Shown here piece by piece: positions 41,601-50,640 of a stretch of DNA of 64,000 bases; positions within the stretch are counted from its first letter, which is position 1; each line of letters begins with the position of its first letter. A program made the translations under genes and the position numbers. The notes below the pieces were generated by a model that was not told the DNA's origin, did not search any database, and worked only from the letters and a program-made list of their open reading frames with translations. This DNA is from Henricia sp. BOLD:AAB3569 (taxonomy: Eukaryota > Echinodermata > Asteroidea > Spinulosida > Echinasteridae), in assembly GCA_037783545.1 (NCBI GenBank), contig JBBELK010000436.1, positions 1 through 64,000 on the forward strand. The letters run 5' to 3'.

Positions 41601-41840
41601 ATGAAATTCGAAATTGACCTTTTTGCCTATGCAATTAGTGGTTTCGACCATTTTCGAGCCCTGGCCTTTGCGCTTGGTCTCTTGTAATGCAATGATGGTG
41701 AGGCCGGCTCGGGCAGCTTGACGGGCACATTCTTGAAGTCGGTAGTCTTCTCGAACTGTGCTAACGTTGATAGTACCCACCCGAACTTGTTGGAACTGTC
41801 GGAGCGGTGGAGGCCTTTTTGCCTTGTTGAGTTTTGTCAT
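38700..41840 (-). CDS. LINE ORF2: APE endonuclease and reverse transcriptase
   Basis: The protein is 1,046 aa and makes the element's cDNA by nicking target DNA and priming from the nick. Residues are counted from the ATG at 41,840. The open frame extends 10 codons further to a GTG with an in-frame TAG just before it, but ATG is the likely eukaryotic start. Endonuclease motifs are the GTIN Asn25, LQET with Glu54, GDFNA at 171-175, LDY at 242-244 and SDH at 268-270. Reverse-transcriptase motifs are YRGLSI at 571, QQGF at 604, FIDLTAAFD with Asp640, GVRQGGPESP at 698, FADD at 765-768 and FKYLG at 836. The C-terminal part, about 840-1046, is of unrecognised type and shows no CCHC knuckle or RNase H motif. 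The frame has no stop or frameshift and all expected catalytic residues are present, so a young and possibly active copy is likely. Confidence 0.94.
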   Translation of the reverse strand: MTKLNKAKRPPPLRQFQQVRVGTINVSTVREDYRLQECARQAARAGLTIIALQETKRKGQGSKMVETTNCIGKKVNFEFHWKGYAKTPHSESLAGVGLLVHSDQSTHVEDIDFVSPRLLAATILVRGIRYDVVCVYMYTEEAEQANKDRLYTNLRKMLKSKPQKSHLLLLGDFNATSTAASTFTRFKGNTTLREGHTANNNGDRLLDLARSQNLAIMNSFWRRRPTHAITWHSNNGRDKKTLDYALTSSLLSSWCTNCRVRNSYNFMSDHRLLVLTIRQPLRKSDRLHHRIKWPKPDPLKSRRVQDLRTCPQYATKVSEAITNANATNPPRDVDARCDNLIGALRDAATACLPPIDKAATRIPWRDDPEIIALLQQRDKLGRSHPNYAKLSKTIKKTLQKLKNQHFAAEAAVINTQAEARNIERAFRRAKQQESTLKEIPNSGCDPTLLRQHFEQHFTCDTTKPDPPSLYSDPPKFMQSLITISAENNIDNSPPSRDELKANLKRLKNNRAANDLNPELLKHACESDVFLNELLSILETVWTSSYVPSKWGVSRLSCLWKQKGSKKDPKKYRGLSISSSLCKITVCIILSRQSGWYEAQLSEPQQGFRRARGTQDAILTAKAAHIISSRMRRKIYAAFIDLTAAFDTINRRWLWQVVRNRLTQDQSTKNLQVLESLYSATAAHLSSDPPSNTFPTQAGVRQGGPESPAYFCLLMDWVMRVFEERAAAAGLSGFKFKYRIPGSATNRTERSEHPASGTLDLLWVAFADDILLCFENEADLKRGIALLVDIFDTYDLHISEPKTETVILNAHLDPELSEYPESILQIHGINIKNNKTFKYLGSQLQSDQPATGDIEVDARVQTTKSKFESLKQLLQNHKINLRTRMMFYNSFIRARLTYACQTWTLTAAQITKLNSTHASLLRRMVRGGHKRKNVPTLSKIDRKKLLKSELHKLYDELDANFAYKHSNNSILAICKSTPLSEFIDKQRQKFVAHTIRQPNSRHTKQLLFNCDSYKQSGNRIGTLLEQTVKSTGFDRDQFNRAARSGEF

Positions 41841-41963
41841 GCTGCGGGTATAATTGTACAGTTTGTGCACCTATTGACAGTCTTTAAACAGTTTTGAAGA
41901 GTTTTGATTAATCTCTGCAGTTTTTACCTGGTTGTTGCATAATTCCAGAACAACGTATACGTG

Positions 41964-42105
41964 TTAGCTTGAGCTTTCTAGGGGGCGGGTGTCGGCTAAG
42001 TATTGCTCAAGAACCCTATAGAGGGCGCCGTCCAGACCGATTGTGATGACTTGCTTGGGGTTGGTTGGTCTCGTAGCAAGTCCTTGTATACGTTGATGCC
42101 CCCCA
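41964..42105 (-). pseudogene. Possible ORF1 C-terminal remnant of the LINE
   Basis: An open frame enters from the inverted satellite piece, runs about 46 codons through LINE sequence and stops at TAA (41,966-41,964), 93 bp before the ORF2 GTG or 123 bp before its ATG. The visible peptide includes QVITIGLDGALYRVLEQYL. I do not recognise a domain. Its position upstream of ORF2 suits the end of a gag-like ORF1 cut off by 5' truncation, but it could equally be 5' UTR with a chance frame. A 10-bp inverted repeat, CAACGTATAC at 41,951-41,960 and GTATACGTTG at 42,086-42,095, brackets most of this stretch. Confidence 0.35.
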
Positions 42106-42187
42106 ACACCATCGCGGCACAGGGTGTCCCAACAGCCACGGTTAGGGGAATAACCACGTAGCCGAGCTCCGTTTTCCCTAAACTCTG
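42106..42187 (-). repeat. Inverted 82-bp satellite fragment at the LINE 5' junction
   Basis: This is the reverse complement of the monomer segment running from CAGAGTTTAGGG to CGCGATGGTGT. It is the only satellite in the window on the opposite strand. It carries the CTGTGCCGCGATGG variant, which also occurs about 500 bp downstream at 42,689 in normal orientation, so a nearby monomer probably served as template. At its right edge the bases GA are shared with the resuming satellite (CTCTGATTGTG), a 2-bp microhomology. It is best explained by template switching or end joining while the LINE 5' end was being resolved. Confidence 0.93.
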
Positions 42188-42756
42188 ATTGTGACGGGAA
42201 TTTGGTCAAAGTGTGTCCCAAATGCCGGCAAATTTGGAAATCAAGGAATTTTCCAACCAACTTCAAATTTTGCATGCTCCAAACTGTATATATTCCGCAC
42301 TTGTCATGCAAAATTGACAGATTTTCGCTGGGAAATGACGGAGAAATTTCAGAGTTTAGGGAAAACGGAGCTCGGCTACGTGGTTATTCCCCTAACCGTG
42401 GCTGTTGGGACACCCTGCGCCGCGCTGGTGTACATTTGTACGGCCGTTGACTCACCCCAGATTGTGACGGGAATTAGGTCAAAGTGTGTCCCAAATGCCG
42501 GCAAATTTGGAAATCAAGGAATTTTCCAACCAACTTCAAATTTTGCATGCTCCAAACTGTATATATTCCGCACTTGTCATGCAAAATTGACAGATTTTCG
42601 CTGGGAAATGACGGAGAAATTTCAGAGTTTAGGGAAAACGGAGCTCGGCTACGTGGTTATTCCCCTAACCGTGGCTGTTGGGACACCCTGTGCCGCGATG
42701 GTGTACATTTGTACGGCCGTTGACTCACCCCAGATTGTGACGGGAATTAGGTCAAA

Positions 42757-44394
42757 GTGTGTCCCAAATGCCGGCAAATTTGGAAATCAAGGAATTTTCC
42801 AACCAACTTCAAATTTTGCATGCTCCAAACTCTATATATTCCGCACTTGTCATGCAAAATTGACAGATTTTCGCTGGGAAGTGACGGAGAAATTTCAGAG
42901 TTTAGGGAAAACGGAGCTCGGCTACGTGGTTATTCCCCTAACCGTGGCTGTTGGGACACCCTGCGCCGCGCTGGTGTACATTTGTACGGCTGTTGACTCA
43001 CCCCAGATTGTGACGGGAATTAGGTCAAAGTGTGTCCCAAATGCCGGCAAATTTGGAAATCAAGGAATTTTCCAACCAACTTCAAATTTTGCATGCTCCA
43101 AACTGTATATATTCCGAACTTGTCATGCAAAATTGACAGATTTTCGCTGGGAAATGACGGAGAAATTTCAGAGTTTAGGGAAAACGGAGCTCGGCTACGT
43201 GGTTATTCCCCTAACCGTGGCTGTTGGTACACCCTGCGCCGCGCTGGTGAACATTTGTACGGCCGTTGACTCGCCCCAGATTGTGACGGGAATTAGGTCA
43301 AAGTGTGTCCCAAATGCCGGCAAATTTGGAAATCAAGGAATTTTCCAACCAACTTCAAATTTTGCATGCTCCAAACTGTATATATTCCGCACTTGTCATG
43401 CAAAATTGACAGATTTTCGCTGGGAAATGACGGAGAAATTTCAGAGTTTAGGGAAAACGGAGCTCGGCTACGTGGTTATTCCCCTAACCGTGGCTGTTGG
43501 GACACCCTGCGCCGCGCTGGTGTACATTTGTACGGCTGTTGACTCACCCCAGATTGTGACGGGAATTAGGTCAAAGTGTGTCCCAAATGCCGGCAAATTT
43601 GGAAATCAAGGAATTTTCCAACCAACTTCAAATTTTGCATGCTCCAAACTGTATATATTCCGCACTTGTCATGCAAAATTGACAGATTTTCGCTGGGAAA
43701 TGACGGAGAAATTTCAGAGTTTAGGGAAAACGGAGCTCGGCTACGTGGTTATTCCCCTAACCGTGGCTGTTGGTACACCCTGCGCCGCGCTGGTGTACAT
43801 TTGTACGGCCGTTGACTCGCCCCAGATTGTGACGGGAATTAGGTCAAAGTGTGTCCCAAATGCCGGCAAATTTGGAAATCAAGGAATTTTCCAACCAACT
43901 TCAAATTTTGCATGCTCCAAACTGTATATATTCCGCACTTGTCATGCAAAATTGACAGATTTTCGCTGGGAAGTGACGGAGAAATTTCAGAGTTTAGGGA
44001 CAACGGAGCTCGGCTACGTGGTTATTCCCCTAACCGTGGCTGTTGGGACACCCTGCGCCGCGCTGGTGTACATTTGTACGGCTGTTGACTCACCCCAGAT
44101 TGTGACGGGAATTAGGTCAAAGTGTGTCCCAAATGCCGGCAAATTTGGAAATCAAGGAATTCTCCAACCAACTTCAAATTTTGCATGCTCCAAACTGTAT
44201 ATATTCCGCACTTGTCATGCAAAATTGACAGATTTTCGCTGGGAAATGACGGAGAAATTTCAGAGTTTAGGGAAAACGGAGCTCGGCTACGTGGTTATTC
44301 CCCTAACCGTGGCTGTTGGTACACCCTGCGCCGCGCTGGTGTACATTTGTACGGCCGTTGACTCGCCCCAGATTGTGACGGGAATTAGGTCAAA
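42757..44394 (+). repeat. Dimer higher-order repeat, three copies (546 bp)
   Basis: Two monomer types alternate. Type A ends in GGCTGTTGACTC, and type B has TTGGTACACC with GACTCGCC. A begins near 42,757, 43,303 and 43,849; B begins near 43,030, 43,576 and 44,122. Private changes in each copy (CTCTATAT, GTGAACATT, GACAACGG, ATTCTCC) show modest divergence after amplification. Confidence 0.82.
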
Positions 44395-46010
44395 GTGTGT
44401 CCCAAATGCCGGCAAATTTGGAAATCAAGGAATTTTCCAACCAACTTCAAATTTTGCATTCTCCAAACTGTATATATTCCGCACTTGTCATGCAAAATTG
44501 ACAGATTTTCGCTGGGAAATGACGGAGAAATTTCAGAGTTTAGGGGAAACGGAGCTCGGCTACGTGGTTATTCCCCTAACCGTGGCTGTTGGGACACCCT
44601 GTGCCGCGATGGTGTACATTTGTACGGCCGTTGACTCACCCCAGATTGTGACGGGAATTAGGTCAAAGTGTATCCCAAATGCCGGCAAATTTGGAAATCA
44701 AGGAATTTTCCAACCAACTTCAAATTTTGCATGCTCCAAACTGTATATATTCCGCACTTGTCATGCAAAATTGACAGATTTTCGCTGGGAAGTGACGGAG
44801 AAATTTCAGAGTTTAGGGAAAACGGAGCTCGGCTACGTGGTTATTCCCCTAACCGTGGCTGTTGGGACACCCTGCGCCGCGCTGGTGTACATTTGTACGG
44901 CCGTTGACTCACCCCAGATTGTGACGGGAATTAGGTCAAAGTGTGTCCCAAATGCCGGCAAATTTGGAAATCAAGGAATTTTCCAACCAACTTCAAATTT
45001 TGCATGCTCCAAACTGTATATATTCCGCCCTTGTCATGCAAAATTGACAGATTTTCGCTGGGAAATGACGGAGAAATTTCAGAGTTTAGGGAAAACGGAG
45101 CTCGGCTACGTGGTTATTCCCCTAACCGTGGCTGTTGGGACACCCTGTGCCGCGATGGTGTACATTTGTACGGCCGTTGACTCACCCCAGATTGTGACGG
45201 GAATTAGGTCAAAGTGTATCCCAAATGCCGGCAAATTTGGAAATCAAGGAATTTTCCAACCAACTTCAAATTTTGCATGCTCCAAACTGTATATATTCCG
45301 CACTTGTCATGCAAAATTGACAGATTTTCGCTGGGAAGTGACGGAGAAATTTCAGAGTTTAGGGAAAACGGAGCTCGGCTACGTGGTTATTCCCCTAACC
45401 GTGGCTGTTGGGACACCCTGCGCCGCGCTGGTGTACATTTGTACGGCCGTTGACTCACCCCAGATTGTGACGGGAATTAGGTCAAAGTGTGTCCCAAATG
45501 CCGGCAAATTTGGAAATCAAGGAATTTTCCAACCAACTTCAAATTTTGCATGCTCCAAACTGTATATATTCCGCCCTTGTCATGCAAAATTGACAGATTT
45601 TCGCTGGGAAATGACGGAGAAATTTCAGAGTTTAGGGAAAACGGAGCTCGGCTACGTGGTTATTCCCCTAACCGTGGCTGTTGGGACACCCTGTGCCGCG
45701 ATGGTGTACATTTGTACGGCCGTTGACTCACCCCAGATTGTGACGGGAATTAGGTCAAAGTGTATCCCAAATGCCGGCAAATTTGGAAATCAAGGAATTT
45801 TCCAACCAACTTCAAATTTTGCATGCTCCAAACTGTATATATTCCGCACTTGTCATGCAAAATTGACAGATTTTCGCTGGGAAGTGACGGAGAAATTTCA
45901 GAGTTTAGGGAAAACGGAGCTCGGCTACGTGGTTATTCCCCTAACCGTGGCTGTTGGGACACCCTGCGCCGCGCTGGTGTACATTTGTACGGCCGTTGAC
46001 TCGCCCCAGA
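44395..46010 (+). repeat. Second dimer higher-order repeat, three copies (546 bp)
   Basis: A monomer with CGCGATGG alternates with one carrying GTGTATCCC and GAAGTGACGG. The GTGTATCCC monomers start at 44,668, 45,214 and 45,760. The last two CGCGATGG monomers (44,941 and 45,487) both have CCGCCCTTG, while the first (44,395) has TGCATTCTCC and TTAGGGGAAAC instead. The dimers starting at 44,941 and 45,487 look the same until the CTCACC/CTCGCC difference near 46,002, which suggests stepwise duplication from the right. Confidence 0.82.
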
Positions 46011-46889
46011 TTGTGACGGGAATTAGGTCAAAGTGTGTCCCAAATGCCGGCAAATTTGGAAATCAAGGAATTTTCCAACCAACTTCAAATTTTGCATGCT
46101 CCAAACTGTATATATTCCGCACTTGTCATGCAAAATTGACAGATTTTCGCTGGGAAATGACGGATAAATGTTAGAGTTTAGGGAAAACGGAGCTCGGCTG
46201 CGTGGTTATTCTCCTAACCGTGGCTGTTGGGACACCCTGCGCCGCGCTGGTGTACATTTGTACGGCCGTTGACTCACCCCAGATTGTGACGGGAATAAGG
46301 TCAAAGTGTGTCCCAAATGCCGGAAAATTTGGAAATCAAGGAATTTTCCAACCAACTTCAAATTTTGCATGCTCCAAACTGTATATATTCCGCACTTGTC
46401 ATGCAAAATTGACAGATTTTCGCTGGGAAATGACGGAGAAATTTCAGAGTTTAGGGAAAACGGAGCTTGGCTATGTGGTTATTCCCCTAACCGTGGCTGT
46501 TGGGACACCCTGCGCTGCGCTGGTGTACATTTGTACGGCAGTTGACTCACCCCAGATTGTGACGGGAATTTGGTCAAAGTGTGTCCCAAATGCCGGCAAA
46601 TTTGGAAATCAAGGAATTTTCCAACCAACTTCAAATTTTGCATGCTCCAAACTGTATATATTCCGCACTTGTCATGCAAAATTGACAGATTTTCGCTGGG
46701 AAATGACGGAGAAATTTCAGAGTTTAGGGAAAACGGAGCTCGGCTACGTGGTTATTCCCCTAACCGTGGCTGTTGGGACACCCTGCGCCGCGCTGGTGTA
46801 CATTTGTACGGCCGTTGACTCACCCCAGATTGTGACGGGAATTAGGTCAAAGTGTGTCCCAAATGCCGGCAAATTTGGAAATCAAGGAA

Positions 46890-49800
46890 TTTTCCAACCA
46901 ACTTCAAATTTTGCGCTCCAAACTGTATATATTCCGCACTTGTCATGCAAAATTGACAGATTTTCGCTGGGAAATGACGGAGAAATTTCAGAGTTTAGGG
47001 AAAACGGAGCTCGGCTACGTGGTTATTCCCCTAACCGTGGCTGTTGGGACACCCTGCGCCGCGCTGGTGTACATTTGTACGGCCGTTGACTCACCCCAGA
47101 TTGTGACGGGAATTAGGTCAAAGTGTGTCCCAAATGCCCGGCAAATTTGGAATCAAGGAATTTTCCAACCAACTTCAAATTTTGCATGCTCCAAACTGTA
47201 TATATTCCGCACTTGTCATGCAAAATTGACAGATTTTCGCTGGGAAATGACGGAGAAATTTCAGAGTTTAGGGAAAACGGAGCTCGGCTACGTGGTTATT
47301 CCCCTAACCGTGGCTGTTGGGACACCCCTGTGCCGCGATGGTGTACATTTGTACGGCCGTTGACTCACCCCAGATTGTGACGGGAATTAGGTCAAAGTGT
47401 GTCCCAAATGCCGGCAAATTTGGAAATCAAGGAATTTTCCAACCAACTTCAAATTTTGCATGCTCCAAACTGTATATATTCCGCACTTGTCATGCAAAAT
47501 TGACAGATTTTCGCTGGGAAGTGACGGAGAAATTTCAGAGTTTAGGGAAAAACGGAGCTCGGCTACGTGGTTATTCCCCTAACCGTGGCTGGTTGGGACA
47601 CCCTGCGCCGCGCTGGTGTACATTTGTACGGCTGTTGACTCACCCCAGATTGTGACGGGAATTAGGTCAAAGTGTGTCCCAAATGCCGGCAAATTTGGAA
47701 TCAAGGAATTTTCCAACCAACTTCAAATTTTGCATGCTCCAAACTGTATATATTCCGCACTTGTCATGCAAAATTGACAGATTTTCGCTGGGAAATGACG
47801 GAGAAATTTCAGAGTTTAGGGAAAACGGAGCTCGGCTACGTGGTTATTCCCCTAACCGTGGCTGTTGGTACACCCTGCGCCGCGCTGGTGTACATTTGTA
47901 CGGCCGTTGACTCGCCCCAGATTGTGACGGGAATTAGGTCAAAGTGTGTCCCAAATGCCGGCAAATTTGGAAATCAAGGAATTTTCCAACCAACTTCAAA
48001 TTTTGCATGCTCCAAACTGTATATATTCCGCACTTGTCATGCAAAATTGACAGATTTTCGCTGGGAAATGACGGAGAAATTTCAGAGTTTAGGGAAAACG
48101 GAGCTCGGCTACGTGGTTATTCCCCTAACCGTGGCTGTTGGGACACCCTGCTGCCGCGATGGTGTACATTTGTACGGCCGTTGACTCACCCCAGATTGTG
48201 ACGGGAATTAGGTCAAAGTGTGTCCCAAAATGCCGGCAAATTTGGAAATCAAGGAATTTTCAACCAACTTCAAATTTTGCATGCTCCAAAACTGTATATA
48301 TTCCGCACTTGTCATGCAAAATTGACAGATTTTCGCTGGGAAATGACGGAGAAATTTCAGAGTTTAGGGAAAACGGAGCTCGGCTACGTGGTTATTTCCC
48401 TAACCGTGGCTGTTGGGACACCCTGCGCCGCGCTGGTGTACATTTGTACGGCCGTTGACTCACCCCAGATTGTGACGGGAATTAGGTCAAAGTGTGTCCC
48501 AAATGCCGGCAAATTTGGAAATCAAGGAATTTCCAACCAACTTCAAATTTTGCATGCTCCAAACTGTATATATTCCGCACTTGTTCATGCAAAATTGACA
48601 GATTTTCGCTGGGAAATGACGGAGAAATTTCAGAGTTTAGGGAAAACGGAGCTCGGCTACGTGGTTATTCCCCTAACCGTGGCTGTTGGGGACACCCTGC
48701 GCCGCGCTGGTGTACATTTGTACGGCCGTTGACTCACCCCAGATTGTGACGGGAATTAGGTCAAAGTGTGTACCAAATGCCGGCAAATTTGGAAATCAAG
48801 GAATTTTCCAACCAACTTCAAATTTTGCATGCTCCAAACTGTATATATTCCGCACTTGTCATGCAAAATTGACAGATTTTCGCTGGGAAGTGACGGAGAA
48901 ATTTCAGAGTTTAGGGAAAACGGAGCTCGGCTACGTGGTTATTCCCCTAACCGTGGCTGTTGGGACACCCTGCGCCGCGCTGGTGTACATTTGTACGGCC
49001 GTTGACTCACCCCAGATTGTGACGGGAATTAGGTCAAAGTGTGTACCAAATGCCGGCAAATTTGGAAATCAAGGAATTTTCAACCAACTTCAAATTTTGC
49101 ATGCTCCAAACTGTATATATTCCGCACTTGTCATGCAAAATTGACAGATTTTCGCTGGGAAGTGACGGAGAAATTTCAGAGTTTAGGAAAACGGAGCTCG
49201 GCTACGTGGTTATTCCCCTAAACGTGGCTGTTGGGACACCCTGCGCCGCGCTGGTGTACATTTGTACTGCCGTTGACTCACCCCAGATTGTGACGGGAAT
49301 TAGGTCAAAGTGTGTCCAAATGCCGGCAAATTTGGAAATCAAGGAATTTTCCAACCAACTTCAAATTTTGCATGCTCCAAACTGTATATATTCCGCACTT
49401 GTCATGCAAAATTGACAGATTTTCGCTGGGAAATGACGGAGAAATTTCAGAGTTTAGGGAAAACGGAGCTCGGCTACGTGGTTTATTCCCCTAACCGTGG
49501 CTGTTGGGACACCCTGCGCCGCGCTGGTGTACATTTGTACGGCCGTTGACTCACCCCAGATTGTGACGGGAATTAGGTCAAAGTGTGTCCCAAATGCCGG
49601 CAAATTTGGAAATCAAGGAATTTTCCAACCAACTTCAAATTTTGCATGCTCCAAACTGTATATATTCCGCATTTGTCATGCAAAATTGACAGATTTTCGC
49701 TGGGAAATGACGGAGAAATTTCAGAGTTTAGGGAAAACGGAGCTCGGCTACGTGGTTATTCCCCTAACCGTGGCTGTTGGGACACCCTGCGCCGCGCTGG

Positions 49801-50640
49801 TGTACATTTGTACGGCCGTTGACTCACCCCAGATTGTGACGGGAATTAGGTCAAAGTGTGTCCCAAATGCCGGCAAATTTGGAAATCAAGGAATTTTCCA
49901 ACCAACTTCAAATTTTGCATGCTCCAAACTGTATATATTCCGCACTTGTCATGCAAAATTGACAGATTTTCGCTGGGAAATGACGGAGAAATTTCAGAGT
50001 TTAGGGAAAACGGAGCTCGGCTACGTGGTTATTCCCCTAACCGTGGCTGTTGGGACACCCTGCGCCGCGCTGGTGTACATTTGTACGGCCGTTCACTCAC
50101 CCCAGATTGTGACGGGAATTAGGTCAAAGTGTGTCCCAAATGCCGGCAAATTTGGAAATCAAGGAATTTTCCAACCAACTTCAAATTTTGCATGCTCCAA
50201 ACTGTATATATTCCGCACTTGTCATGCAAAATTACAGATTTTCGCTGGGAAATGACGGAGAAATTTCAGAGTTTAGGGAAAACGGAGCTCGGCTACGTGG
50301 TTATTCCCCTAACCGTGGCTGTTGGGACACCCTGCGCCGCGCTGGTGTATATTTGTACGGCCGTTGACTCACCCCAGATTGTGACGGAATTAGGTCAAAG
50401 TGTGTCCCAAATGCCGGAAAATTTGGAAATCAAGGAATTTTCCAACCAACTTCAAATTTTGCATGCTCCAAACTGTATATATTCCGGCACTTGTCATGCA
50501 AAATTGACAGATTTTCGCTGGGAAATGACGGAGAAATTGCAGAGTTTAGGGAAAACGGAGCTCGGCTACGTGGTTATTCCCTAACCGTGGCTGTTGGGAC
50601 ACCCTGCGCCGCGCTGGTGTACATTTTGTACGGCCGTTGA
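46890..50640 (+). other. Indel-dense satellite segment
   Basis: About two dozen small indels fall in roughly 14 monomers, while the 17 monomers before it have none. Examples are GCGCTCC for GCATGCTCC (46,914), GCCCGGC (47,138), TTGGAATC for TTGGAAATC (47,150 and 47,698), CACCCCTGTG (47,325), GAAAAACGG (47,547), GGCTGGTTGG (47,588), CCCAAAATG (48,226), CCAAAACTG (48,290), TTGGGGACACC (48,690), TAGGAAAACG (49,185), GTGTCCAAATG (49,315) and GGTTTATTCC (49,483). Most alter homopolymer length. This looks like uncorrected long-read consensus or a poorly covered join, but real decay is not excluded. Confidence 0.75.

Larger units (their letters stand above)
38621..42105 (-). mobile_element. APE-type non-LTR retrotransposon (LINE), 5'-truncated, intact ORF2
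   Basis: This is about 3.5 kb of non-satellite sequence in the array, transcribed right to left. From its 5' end it holds a possible ORF1 tail, a 93-bp gap, one long ORF with an apurinic-like endonuclease followed by a reverse transcriptase, a roughly 66-bp 3' UTR with a hairpin, and a (TTGA)n tail. No LTRs, transposase or integrase are present. Short tandem repeat tails instead of poly(A) occur in several LINE clades, for example RTE and I-like elements; I do not assign the clade. Both flanks belong to one interrupted satellite monomer. The flanks show no target-site duplication, about 5 bp of target is missing, and an inverted satellite fragment sits at the 5' end. Confidence 0.93.

Noticed and set aside
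41841-41870. GTG start that would add 10 residues to ORF2
   Set aside because: Non-ATG initiation is unlikely in a eukaryotic LINE. The first ATG is at 41,840 and still precedes the endonuclease domain.
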